Assembly: GCA_963801195.1 (NCBI GenBank)
Contig: CAWDDX010000003.1
Coordinates: 248,001-312,000 of the forward strand
Reading direction: 5' to 3'
Origin: SZUA-36 sp963801195
GTDB lineage: Bacteria > Pseudomonadota > Gammaproteobacteria > Xanthomonadales > SZUA-36
DNA: 64,000 bases
The translations under genes were made by a program, and so were the position numbers. Numbering within the stretch: the stretch's first letter is position 1; each line of letters starts with the position of its first letter. The notes beneath the pieces are model-generated. The model had not been told where the DNA came from. It searched no databases and saw only the letters and a program-made list of their open reading frames with translations. This document shows, one piece after another, positions 9,244 to 17,123 of this stretch.

Positions 9244-9891
9244 ATGTACAAAATCTCTACATTTACAAAATCGCTGCTGACTGTTTCAGCCCTTTCCCTG
9301 TCGCTGATGTCGGCCAGCGTTTTCGCTGCTCCCGGTAAACCCGGCAAACCTGGTAAACCCGGTGTCAACGATATAGCGCCGGGCGGTAATATCGTTGAAG
9401 TCGCCGTAGCCGCCAACTCGCTTTTGGGTGAGTTCGATTACCTGCTGGCCGCTGTCGGCTGTCTGACTGATGCAGAGGGTAACAACCCGGTTGTCAATCT
9501 GCTCACCGGTTCCGACAAGTACACGTTGTTTGCACCGACCGATGCTGCGTTTGAGGCCCTGCAAGGCGCCCTGGGCATCACCGAACCGGACCCCGCGACA
9601 ACCTGCGCCGTCGATTCCATTTTTGGTGAAGGCACGCTTCTCACAATTCTTGCCTATCACGTAGCCGACGGGCGGCGTTTTTCCAACAGCGTATTCAACC
9701 GGAACAACAACAAGGAAATCGACATGCTGGCCGGTGGTTTTATCACCAGCACTCCGTCACTGTCCATCATCGACGGCGTACCGCAGGTGGTGAACCCGGT
9801 GCTGCCCTTGATCGATATCAATGCAAGCAACGGCGTTATCCATGTCATTGATACCGTGATGTTACCGTTTAACCCCTTTGCCGGAGAATAA
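9244..9891 (+). CDS. secreted fasciclin-domain protein
   Basis: 215 residues. The signal peptide ends at about VFAAP. A short collagen-like run of GKP triplets (PGKPGKPGKPG) leads into a single FAS1 domain, with the conserved TLFAPTDAAFEAL block and the C-terminal NGVIHVIDTVMLP block. FAS1 proteins are extracellular adhesion modules. Two cysteines (AVGCLTD and TTCAVD) may form a disulfide. An AGGAG ribosome site lies about 8 bases before the start. The gene has its own promoter candidate upstream and a terminator directly after, so it is probably monocistronic. Confidence 0.92.
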   Translation: MYKISTFTKSLLTVSALSLSLMSASVFAAPGKPGKPGKPGVNDIAPGGNIVEVAVAANSLLGEFDYLLAAVGCLTDAEGNNPVVNLLTGSDKYTLFAPTDAAFEALQGALGITEPDPATTCAVDSIFGEGTLLTILAYHVADGRRFSNSVFNRNNNKEIDMLAGGFITSTPSLSIIDGVPQVVNPVLPLIDINASNGVIHVIDTVMLPFNPFAGE

Positions 9892-9917
9892 CCCTCCCCC
9901 TTTAGATCCGGCACTCA

Positions 9918-9948
9918 GACCGCCTCGCAACGGGGCGGTCTTTTTTTT
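9918..9948 (+). terminator. rho-independent terminator of the fasciclin gene
   Basis: Stem GACCGCC / GGCGGTC around a short loop, followed by eight T (9941-9948). It ends immediately before the folX ribosome site. Confidence 0.85.
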
Positions 9949-9959
9949 CAGGAGTTAAC

Positions 9960-10394
9960 ATGAACAACCAGGCCGCATTTGCTAACAACACCAGGTCATA
10001 TACCGATGCCACCATCAATATCCGTAACCTGCGCCTGCGCACATTTATCGGTTTCAATCCCGAGGAAATGCAGAAACAGCAGGATGTGGTGATCAACATC
10101 GAGATCAATTACGCAATTGCCGAGTCCGTGCTGCGCGACCAGGTTGAAGACGCCCTGAATTACAAGGTGATCACCAAGAAGGTGATTGAACATGTTGAAG
10201 ATGGGCGATTTCTGCTACTGGAGAAACTGGTGGCGGATGTGCTCGCCATATGCAGTGACCATCCCGGCATCAATTACGCACGTGTTTCGATAGACAAACC
10301 CCACGCACTGCGTTTTGCAGATTCCGTGTCGCTGGCGCTTGAGTACCAGGCTGCCAGATCCAACCAAACCAGGCACCTGGAGGCCATATCATGA
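9960..10394 (+). CDS. folX: dihydroneopterin triphosphate 2'-epimerase
   Basis: 144 residues of the FolB/FolX fold. The sequence INIRNLRLRTFIGFNPEE, the block ALNYKVITKKVIEHVE, and LLEKL then IDKPHALRFADSVS follow E. coli FolX more closely than FolB. FolX epimerises 7,8-dihydroneopterin triphosphate to the monapterin form in the cytoplasm, a step toward tetrahydromonapterin. The start has an AGGAG site 5 bases upstream. Its stop overlaps the folE start, so folX and folE are coupled. The N-terminus has about 12 extra residues compared with E. coli FolX. Confidence 0.92.
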   Translation: MNNQAAFANNTRSYTDATINIRNLRLRTFIGFNPEEMQKQQDVVINIEINYAIAESVLRDQVEDALNYKVITKKVIEHVEDGRFLLLEKLVADVLAICSDHPGINYARVSIDKPHALRFADSVSLALEYQAARSNQTRHLEAIS

Positions 10395-11083
10395 GCATCA
10401 ACCCCGTTTATCTCAACAGCCCTTCACTTGACCCGCAAGCCGGGCTCAGCCCGGAAGCTGTGCTGGTGCGCAACACGTTGATCGATTGCGGCCTGGAAAC
10501 CCCGATGGTCGAGACCGGCTTAAGCGAACAGCAGAAGTATGAACGCATCCGGGAATTGATGACCGAGGTCATCCAAACCCTGGGGCTGGACCTTAACGAT
10601 GACAGCCTGGCGGAAACACCACACCGGATCTCCAAGATGTACGTCCGCGAGATTTTCTCTGGACTCGATTACCGCCATTTTCCAAAATTGTCACTGATCG
10701 ACAACAAGATGGGCGCCAACGAAATGGTCAAGATTCGGGACATCGACCTGACCAGTACCTGTGAACACCATTTCGTCACCATCGACGGTGTTGCCAAGGT
10801 TGCCTACATCCCCAAAGACAGGATAATCGGTTTGTCAAAGATCAACCGCATCGTCCGCTTCTTTGCGCAGCGTCCCCAGGTACAGGAGCGTCTCACCCGG
10901 CAGATCCTGGTTGCATTGCAAGCGCTGCTGGGTACGGATAATGTAGCCGTCAGCATTGATGCCACGCACTATTGCGTGAAGTCACGGGGCGTGATGGACT
11001 CCAACTCGCAGACCAGCACGACCGCGCTGGGTGGGTGCTTCAAGGAAAATATTCACACGCGGGCCGAATTTCTGAACCCTTGA
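10391..11083 (+). CDS. folE: GTP cyclohydrolase I
   Basis: 230 residues. FolE converts GTP to 7,8-dihydroneopterin triphosphate, the first step of pterin synthesis and the supplier of the FolX substrate. The zinc and active-site motifs are present: TSTCEHHFVTIDG, GLSKINRIVRFFAQRPQVQE and the second Cys in HYCVKSRGV. An N-terminal extension of about 40 residues precedes the conserved core. The ATG overlaps the folX stop (ATGA). FolX plus FolE suggests a monapterin branch. Confidence 0.95.
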   Translation: MSINPVYLNSPSLDPQAGLSPEAVLVRNTLIDCGLETPMVETGLSEQQKYERIRELMTEVIQTLGLDLNDDSLAETPHRISKMYVREIFSGLDYRHFPKLSLIDNKMGANEMVKIRDIDLTSTCEHHFVTIDGVAKVAYIPKDRIIGLSKINRIVRFFAQRPQVQERLTRQILVALQALLGTDNVAVSIDATHYCVKSRGVMDSNSQTSTTALGGCFKENIHTRAEFLNP

Positions 11084-11239
11084 CGCAGGACTCCGGGGCG
11101 CTCATGACTGACCGCGGGAATTGAACCGGGAAGACCATGGCGGACATGGTCTGTTGCGCTGGTAGATCAATGACGCGGATGTATTTGAGCCCGGTTTCGG
11201 GGAAAATCACCACGTTGACACAAAAAGGAAATTAGCGGC

Positions 11240-12688
11240 ATGTCCGAACACAGCCTGGTATGGTTCCGCAAGGACCTGCGTCTTCAGGACAATCCGGCGT
11301 TTGCTGCTGCGCTTGGCACCGGCTTGCCTGTTATTCCGCTTTATGTATACGCCCCGGAAGAAGAAGCCCCGTGGTCGCCCGGTGGCGCTTCGAACTGGTG
11401 GCTGCACCACGCGCTTGACAGCCTGGCCGGGGAGCTTGCAGCCATCGGCTTGCCGCTGCTCATCCGGCAAGGCAAAAGCCTGGACGTGTTAAAAACCCTG
11501 GCAACTGAATACGAGATCGGATCGGTGTTCTGGAATCGCCGCTATGAACCGGCGATCGTCGAACGTGACAGCGCAATCAAGCAAACGCTCAGGCGACAGG
11601 GCCTCAACGTTCAGAGCTTCAACAGCTCACTGCTGTTTGAACCGGGGCAGATAATGAATCAGTCGGGCAAGCCGTTCCGGGTATTCACGCCGTTCTGGAA
11701 ACATTTGCGCAAGCTGCCGGTTGAACCACCCGTTCCGTTGCCTGTGGAACAAGCGGTTGCGCCGCTGACAAAGCCGCAAAGTGAATCATTGGAAAGTCTT
11801 GGTTTGCTGCCGGAGATTCCATGGGACAAAGAATTTTACGAGCATTGGGAACCAGGCCGGAAAGGCGCCATGGCCGCCCTGCAAACATTTGTTGGCGAGC
11901 GTGTCGCGCACTACAAAAGCGGCCGTGACCTGCCGGGTGTCGACGGCACATCAAGGCTTTCCCCCTTTTTGCACTGGGGCTTGCTCGGTCCGCGCGAAGT
12001 CTGGCAGGCGGTGCAGCAAACCGGCGCTGCCGACAACGCTGGCGGCTACACGTTTCTGAGCGAGATCGCCTGGCGGGAATTTGCCTACCACCTGCTGTTC
12101 CATTTTCCCGATACCCCGAAAGAGCCACTGAACAAGGCTTACAACCACTTTCCATGGGAGCTGGACCGGGATTATCTCGAAGCCTGGCAATCCGGACTGA
12201 CAGGATACCCGATCGTGGATGCCGGCATGCGGCAGTTGTGGAAAACCGGCTGGATGCACAACCGGGTGCGGATGATCGCCGCGTCTTTCCTGGTCAAGCA
12301 TCTATTGCAACCCTGGCAGGCGGGCGCGTCCTGGTTCTGGGATACACTGGTGGATGCCGACCTTGCCAGCAATACCATGGGCTGGCAATGGACCGCCGGG
12401 TGCGGTGCAGATGCCGCACCCTACTTTCGCATCTTCAATCCGATCCTGCAGGGTGAAAAATTCGATCCGGAAGGCATATATGTCAGTACCTGGGTGCCGG
12501 AACTCAAAAACTTGCCGGCCCGGTATCTACACCAGCCCTGGGAGGCCCCGGCCAAAGTCCTGAAACAGGCCGGCGTGCGGCTCGGCACCGACTATCCCAA
12601 ACCGGTGATCGCACACCGGGCCGGCCGTGAACGTGCGCTTGCGGCTTTATCCGCCAACAAGCAAATCAACCAGGCCAAACAGGCCTGA
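11240..12688 (+). CDS. phrB: deoxyribodipyrimidine photolyase (class I CPD)
   Basis: 482 residues. It starts with the photolyase N-terminal domain (LVWFRKDLRLQDNPAF) and has the FAD-binding C-terminal region with TSRLSPFLHWG, WREFAYHLL, GYPIVDAGMRQLWKTGWMHN and the WQWTAGCGADAAPYFRIFNP block. It repairs cyclobutane pyrimidine dimers using light. Bacterial class I enzymes often use a folate antenna (MTHF), so the position after folX-folE may reflect cofactor supply; this is inference. An AAAGGAA site precedes the ATG. About 150 bases separate it from folE. Confidence 0.95.
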   Translation: MSEHSLVWFRKDLRLQDNPAFAAALGTGLPVIPLYVYAPEEEAPWSPGGASNWWLHHALDSLAGELAAIGLPLLIRQGKSLDVLKTLATEYEIGSVFWNRRYEPAIVERDSAIKQTLRRQGLNVQSFNSSLLFEPGQIMNQSGKPFRVFTPFWKHLRKLPVEPPVPLPVEQAVAPLTKPQSESLESLGLLPEIPWDKEFYEHWEPGRKGAMAALQTFVGERVAHYKSGRDLPGVDGTSRLSPFLHWGLLGPREVWQAVQQTGAADNAGGYTFLSEIAWREFAYHLLFHFPDTPKEPLNKAYNHFPWELDRDYLEAWQSGLTGYPIVDAGMRQLWKTGWMHNRVRMIAASFLVKHLLQPWQAGASWFWDTLVDADLASNTMGWQWTAGCGADAAPYFRIFNPILQGEKFDPEGIYVSTWVPELKNLPARYLHQPWEAPAKVLKQAGVRLGTDYPKPVIAHRAGRERALAALSANKQINQAKQA

Positions 12689-12744
12689 ATCCCTGAGCCG
12701 GGCTGCAACGGCTCCGGGCAGCGGCGCAACCGTTGATTTGTAAA

Positions 12745-12801
12745 GCAGTCGAAAGTGACACTTTTCGGCTGCCGCGCTCTGATAATGCCAGGATGGCATT
12801 A
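12745..12801. other. two inverted repeats after phrB
   Basis: 12745-12772 can form an imperfect stem with GCAGTCGAAAGTG on one side. 12783-12801 is TAATGCCA, GGA, TGGCATTA, a perfect 8-bp inverted repeat. Either could be a phrB terminator or an operator of the next gene; there is no T-run. The rest of 12689-13029 shows no gene I can support. Confidence 0.35.
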
Positions 12802-13029
12802 ATAAGAGTTTCCTTAAATATTACTTTGGCTATTTCTTCTGAAGCATCTATGCTTAATGAAGTATCGGAGTGCAAGAGGAAGACAGTCATTCTTCTGCAT
12901 TTAGTCAAAAACAAGGTATGGTCTTCGCAACCAAGGCCGCCGCTTGGTTGGTAAACGCAAAGCGCAACCAGGAACTCGAATCCTATCCAGGAGATGGTGG
13001 CCACGACAATCGGACAAAGGTAAAAATCA

Positions 13030-13422
13030 ATGCTTGGTTTGAAATTGCAAAACAGTCTGCTTCTTGGACTCTGCCTCTCTATTTTCGCTACCGTAGGGGC
13101 AAATGCAGACAACGAGAAAAGCGACAATACCAGCTTCAGCATGAAAGTCATGGATGTGTTTTCCATTACTGGCAGGGGTGTGGTGATGACCGGACGAGTC
13201 GCAACCGGCATATTGTCAGTGGGCGATACCATATGCGTGCCACTGGTCTCCGGCGAGACATCCGCGCGTCCGGTAGAGGGTATCGAACTCTTCCGCAAGA
13301 TGCTGGAACGCGCCGAGGCAGGCCAGAATGTAGGCATACTGATCAACGGGATTGACAAGGAGTCGATCCTGAAAGGCGGTCAGCTGCATGGCAATTGCGA
13401 GCTGGAAGTCGCTACGCAATAA
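13030..13422 (+). CDS. secreted stand-alone EF-Tu domain II-like protein
   Basis: 130 residues. A signal peptide (MLGLKLQNSLLLGLCLSIFA, cleavage near GANA) precedes a single beta-barrel domain matching domain II of EF-Tu: DVFSITGRGVVMTGRV, then VEGIELFRKMLERAEAGQNV and LINGIDKESILKGGQL. There is no GTPase domain and no domain III, so it is not a translation factor. The signal peptide predicts export to the periplasm. Function unknown; a peptide- or RNA-binding barrel would be a guess. A single cysteine pair (DTICVP and HGNCEL) may be oxidised. AAAGG lies upstream of the ATG. Confidence 0.8.
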   Translation: MLGLKLQNSLLLGLCLSIFATVGANADNEKSDNTSFSMKVMDVFSITGRGVVMTGRVATGILSVGDTICVPLVSGETSARPVEGIELFRKMLERAEAGQNVGILINGIDKESILKGGQLHGNCELEVATQ

Positions 13423-13580
13423 AATAAGTCCAGGTTTTTCTAAGATACAAGGGCAATCTACAAATTATCTTGAGCGGAAAGTCAGAAAAGCCATACCTGT
13501 TTGTGTGTAGAAATATCGGTGTCTACACGTTTTTGTAAACAGGACCCCGGCCGGCAATAATGCTTGGAGTCGGTTGCTGT

Positions 13581-14077
13581 TAAAAGTGATGGTTGTCCTG
13601 ACTTTCCTTCGGGGTTACTAACCAACGTTAATCGTGCCGTTACGTGGGGCGCGTTTTTCTGAACCGGGTTCGCTATATGAATAGGTTCCCGACGCACCAA
13701 CAGTGCCACTCCAGCCAGTAGTGGGCACATCCAAGGTACTGCCACTTGACGGATTGAGAAAGCCGGATGGTGTGAGGGTAAGTGTCACGGTTGCACCCAG
13801 TTCGTTTGTAATCGTTAGCGCTCTGTTGCCTTTTGGGATTGTGACGGAGTCGGGTGATGGGCCGGTAGTACTCAAGGTAAGTGTTGCCATTGCATAGTCT
13901 CCATAATTAATTTATTGCTATTTGGCGGGAAAGATCACGTGCCTGAAAGAGAGAGAAAGTCAGGACACCCATCACTTTTAGAGAGAGAGAGAAAGTCAGG
14001 ACACCCATCACTTTTAGGAGAAAGTCAGGACACCCATCACTTTTAGAGAGAAAGTCAGGACACCCATCACTTTTAGC
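13581..14077. repeat. unit bounded by inverted copies of a 27-bp repeat
   Basis: At 13947-14077 there are four tandem copies of a unit containing GAAAGTCAGGACACCCATCA followed by CTTTTAG. A single copy in the opposite orientation lies at 13581-13606 with one mismatch. They enclose the small minus-strand ORF at 13618-13890. A partial match (GGAAAGTCAG) occurs just outside, at about 13479. A related core occurs at 19404-19505. Confidence 0.7.
13618..13890 (-). CDS. small beta-sandwich protein of unknown function
   Basis: 90 residues, no signal peptide. The sequence alternates hydrophobic and Thr/Ser residues (VTIPKGNRALTITNELGATV) and ends with a GTYSYSEPGS and NGTINVG pattern, which resembles the end of a cupredoxin-like beta-sandwich. 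The copper ligands (Cys and two His) are absent, so it is not a copper protein. A GGAG site lies before the ATG. It sits alone inside a unit bounded by inverted repeats, which suggests a mobile or passenger gene. Function not assignable. Confidence 0.6.
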   Translation of the reverse strand: MATLTLSTTGPSPDSVTIPKGNRALTITNELGATVTLTLTPSGFLNPSSGSTLDVPTTGWSGTVGASGTYSYSEPGSEKRAPRNGTINVG

Positions 14078-14104
14078 AACTGGAAACCTGTTGATTAAAG
14101 ATAT

Positions 14105-15022
14105 TCAGCGCAACTCTGTTTGTTCTTTCGGACAAAGACTGTTCAGGTCCTCACGTAGAATCTCCGCCATTCGCACGGCGCTGCGGGTGGGAAAATCCGG
14201 GTCTGCAAAAATGAGATATACCTCGATGAAACGCTCTGCACCCTCCCGCATCACCAGGGGTTTGAGGGAACCTTCATCGAGTTCGTCGCGAATGGAATGT
14301 TCCGCAAACCAGGCGAAGCCCAGTCCCATGCAGGCCGCATGGATATGGGTTGCCTTGTTTGACACCGTCAAGCGCTGATCGGCGCCAAACCAGCCGCCGC
14401 TGTCGCGGGTACGTTGCACCGCGCTGTCACGTACCAGCAGGTGACGGTGTTTACGCAGATCGTCCGGCGTGACGGCTCGGCCCAACTGGTGTAACGGGTG
14501 GTCCGGGTTGGCCGCCGCGATGAAGCGCAGGCGCAGCAGGGGATCACCGCTGAACCCCTGTGGAACGTGGGTGGTGATGGCCAGGTCCACCGCGCGTTCG
14601 AAGAGGGCTTCGTCGGTGCCGCCCAATACGCTTTCATAGAGTTGGATATTGGTTTGTGGCCGTTCCTTGCCAAAACGTTCCAGCGAGTACAGCAAGCTCC
14701 ACGTCGGGTAGACGATATCGACGGCCAGACGTAATTCGGGGTCCCATTCAGCGCCGAGATCGGCAGCGCGGCGCTCCAGCGTATCAGCCCGTTCGATAAG
14801 GTTCTTGGAACGGCGGTACAAGACCTCTCCCGCAGCGGTCAGCTGTGCCCGGCGCCCCTTCTTTTCAAACAGTTTCACACCTAGCAACTGCTCGATTTTC
14901 TGCACCGCATAACTGACGGATGACTGGGTTTTGTGTACCCGTTCGGCCGCCTGGGAATAACCCCCGGCGTCCACTACCGCAATAAAGACACGCCACTGAT
15001 CGAGTGTTATCCTGGGTCTCAT
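14105..15022 (-). CDS. LysR-family transcriptional regulator
   Basis: 305 residues. The N-terminal winged helix-turn-helix is clear (DQWRVFIAVVDAGGYSQAAE, then KTQSSVSYAVQKIEQLLGVK), followed by the LysR effector-binding domain. It is divergent from the azoR-DoxX-pirin-DODA operon with about 100 bases between starts, the usual arrangement in which a LysR protein controls the opposite operon. The effector would be expected to be a quinone or aromatic electrophile by analogy with similar clusters; that is inference. An operator candidate is at 15034-15054. Confidence 0.93.
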   Translation of the reverse strand: MRPRITLDQWRVFIAVVDAGGYSQAAERVHKTQSSVSYAVQKIEQLLGVKLFEKKGRRAQLTAAGEVLYRRSKNLIERADTLERRAADLGAEWDPELRLAVDIVYPTWSLLYSLERFGKERPQTNIQLYESVLGGTDEALFERAVDLAITTHVPQGFSGDPLLRLRFIAAANPDHPLHQLGRAVTPDDLRKHRHLLVRDSAVQRTRDSGGWFGADQRLTVSNKATHIHAACMGLGFAWFAEHSIRDELDEGSLKPLVMREGAERFIEVYLIFADPDFPTRSAVRMAEILREDLNSLCPKEQTELR

Positions 15023-15033
15023 TATATCGTTTT

Positions 15034-15054
15034 ATTCGATGTATTCATTCGAAT
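15034..15054. promoter_or_regulatory. candidate LysR operator
   Basis: ATTCGAT at 15034 and the palindrome ATTCGAAT at 15047-15054 lie in the AT-rich gap between the lysR gene and azoR. The spacing is compatible with an ATTCG-N-CGAAT dyad bound by a LysR dimer. No footprint data. Confidence 0.4.
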
Positions 15055-15128
15055 AATTCCGTTATTAATCTAAATAAAAGATATGTATTATGAGCCCAGT
15101 TACCAATGTCCTGCAAGGAGCGAATGAC

Positions 15129-15731
15129 GTGAAAACTTTGTTACAGATCAATTCCAGCCTGCAATCCGGCGACGGCCAGTCGTCTTTGCTGGCCAGCCAG
15201 TTTGTCGAGAAGTGGCTGCTATCCAACCCGGATGGCCGCGTTGTTACCCGCGACCTTGCCGCCAACCCGGTTCCGCACCTGACCACCGAGCGCTTCCAGG
15301 CCTTCTTGACTGCGCCCGAAGATCGCAGCGTCGAACAGGTGGCATACGCCCACGAATCTGATGATTTGATCGCCGAACTGGAAAACGCCGATATCGTGGT
15401 AATTGGTGTGCCTATGTACAACTTCGGCATTCCGTCCACGTTAAAAGCCTGGATCGATCACGTGGCGCGGGTCGGCAAGACCTTCAAGTACACCGAAAAC
15501 GGGCCGGTGGGTTTGCTGGCAGACCGCCCGGTGTTGCTGTTTGCAGCCCGCGGCGGAATGTACAGAAACACGCCACGGGATACGCAATCCGCCTACATGA
15601 CCCATTTCCTGAACTTTATCGGCATTCGCGACATTCAGTTCGTCTACGCCGAGGGACTGGCCATGGGTGGAGACTCACGACGCAAATCTCTGGAGATGGC
15701 CGCACAGACCATTGACAAAATTGCGGCCTGA
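15129..15731 (+). CDS. azoR: FMN-dependent NADH:quinone oxidoreductase / azoreductase
   Basis: About 200 residues of the flavodoxin-like AzoR family: LLQINSSLQSGDGQSSLLAS at the N-terminus, then GVPMYNFGIPSTLKAWIDHV and LLFAARGGMY. AzoR-type enzymes reduce quinones and azo dyes by two electrons in the cytoplasm. An ATG at 15090 is in frame, but AAGGAG at 15115-15120 sits 8 bases before a GTG at 15129, and the protein starts as expected there (VKTLLQINSS); GTG is preferred. First gene of an operon with DoxX, pirin and a DODA-type dioxygenase. Confidence 0.9.
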   Translation: MKTLLQINSSLQSGDGQSSLLASQFVEKWLLSNPDGRVVTRDLAANPVPHLTTERFQAFLTAPEDRSVEQVAYAHESDDLIAELENADIVVIGVPMYNFGIPSTLKAWIDHVARVGKTFKYTENGPVGLLADRPVLLFAARGGMYRNTPRDTQSAYMTHFLNFIGIRDIQFVYAEGLAMGGDSRRKSLEMAAQTIDKIAA

Positions 15732-15785
15732 GCATTATTCATCGTTAAGATATTACCCAAACTACTACCAGACTGGAGAATCGTT

Positions 15786-16187
15786 ATGAACGCATTGTTT
15801 GAAAAAATCAGCCCGCTGGCCAGCCTCACCGGGCGGGTGCTAATTGCCCTGATATTCATCATTTCCGGCTACGGCAAAATCGGCGGATATGAAGGGACCC
15901 AGGCTTACATGGCGGCCATGGGTGTTCCAGGTTCATTGTTGCCATTGGTCATCATCACTGAACTGGGCGGTGGCGTGCTGATCGTATTGGGGCTGTTCAC
16001 CCGCTACGCGGCCTTGGCACTGGCCGGTTTTGCACTGCTGTCCGCATTCCTGTTCCATGGCGGTTCGGGGGACCAGATGCAGCACATCATGTTTATGAAA
16101 AACCTGGCCATCGCCGGCGGTTTCCTGTTTCTCGTTGCAACCGGCGCGGGCAAATTCAGTCTCGACAGCCGCATGGGACAGTCCTGA
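15786..16187 (+). CDS. DoxX-family membrane protein
   Basis: 133 residues with four predicted membrane helices. The first carries LIALIFIISGYGKIGGYEG, and the G-K-I loop is typical of the DoxX/YphA family. These small inner-membrane proteins accompany thiosulfate, quinone or redox-stress genes; the biochemical role is not settled. A GGAG site precedes the ATG. It lies 54 bases after azoR and just before the pirin gene. Confidence 0.9.
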   Translation: MNALFEKISPLASLTGRVLIALIFIISGYGKIGGYEGTQAYMAAMGVPGSLLPLVIITELGGGVLIVLGLFTRYAALALAGFALLSAFLFHGGSGDQMQHIMFMKNLAIAGGFLFLVATGAGKFSLDSRMGQS

Positions 16188-16200
16188 AAGGAGTATCTTC

Positions 16201-17073
16201 ATGAACACACCTGAACAACACAGAACACTGCAAGGCGTCATGGCGGGTATGGAAACCTCCGACGGCGCCGGTGTGAAATTGCGACGCAGCATCGGCTCCA
16301 ACCAGAACCAGCGGCTGGACCCTTTCCTGATGCTGGACGAGTTTGGCACCGAAAACCCGGATGACTACATCGCCGGCTTCCCGCCGCACCCGCACCGCGG
16401 TTTTGAGACCGTCACCTACATGATCGACGGCCATATGCGGCACGAGGATCACCTCGGCAACGTCGGCGAGTTGAAAAGCGGCGGCGTGCAATGGATGACG
16501 GCCGGTCATGGCGTCATCCACTCGGAGATGCCGCAGCAGGAAAGCGGCCGCATGCGCGGCTTCCAGCTGTGGATCAACCTGCCCGCGAAGGAAAAAATGA
16601 AACCGGCCGCGTACCGGGACATTCCAGCCAACGAGCTGACCGAGATGGACCTGGACGGCGGCGGCCGCTTGAAACTGATTGCGGGCCGGCTTGACCTGGA
16701 CGGAAAAAGCCTGGCCGGTCCGATCAACGGCCAACCAGGTGCCATGGCCACCGACCCGTTGTTCGTCGACCTGACCCTGGCCGTTGGCGGGCGTTACCGG
16801 TTGGCCGTGCCGCGCGGTCACAATGCATTCGTCTACGCCTACGAAGGCGACACCCTGATCGGTGGCCTGCCATTGCAGGCACAACACGCCGGCATCCTCG
16901 GCGACGGCGACGATGTGGATATCGAAGCCGGCACCGAAGGCGCGCGCCTGATCGTCGTGGCAGGCAAACCACTGGGTGAACCGGTCGTCCAGTACGGACC
17001 CTTCGTCATGAACACGCGCGAGGAGATCGAGCAGGCGCTGTCCGATTATCGCGATGGAAGGCTGACCGCGTAG
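16201..17073 (+). CDS. pirin-family protein (putative quercetinase)
   Basis: About 290 residues with two cupin domains. The N-terminal metal site is visible as PHPHRGFETVTYMIDG and TAGHGVIHSEMP, giving the usual three His and one Glu. Bacterial pirins such as YhhW have quercetin 2,3-dioxygenase activity; the physiological substrate is uncertain. The ATG at 16201 has AAGGAG 7 bases upstream and replaces a longer in-frame extension. It belongs to the azoR operon, suggesting a role with aromatic or quinone compounds. Confidence 0.92.
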   Translation: MNTPEQHRTLQGVMAGMETSDGAGVKLRRSIGSNQNQRLDPFLMLDEFGTENPDDYIAGFPPHPHRGFETVTYMIDGHMRHEDHLGNVGELKSGGVQWMTAGHGVIHSEMPQQESGRMRGFQLWINLPAKEKMKPAAYRDIPANELTEMDLDGGGRLKLIAGRLDLDGKSLAGPINGQPGAMATDPLFVDLTLAVGGRYRLAVPRGHNAFVYAYEGDTLIGGLPLQAQHAGILGDGDDVDIEAGTEGARLIVVAGKPLGEPVVQYGPFVMNTREEIEQALSDYRDGRLTA

Positions 17074-17123
17074 CGCCGTTTGTGGCACGCGGACACAGAT
17101 CGCACAAGGTCGCAGGAAACGGC

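Noticed and set aside
12666..13358. 230-codon minus-strand ORF overlapping the EF-Tu domain II gene
   Set aside because: No domain, Pro/Ser-rich low-complexity text; the plus strand has a clear signal peptide and EF-Tu domain II motif.
13947..14077. Tandem repeats as a CRISPR array
   Set aside because: Only four copies with almost no spacers (1 to 10 bases, themselves GA repeats) and no cas genes.
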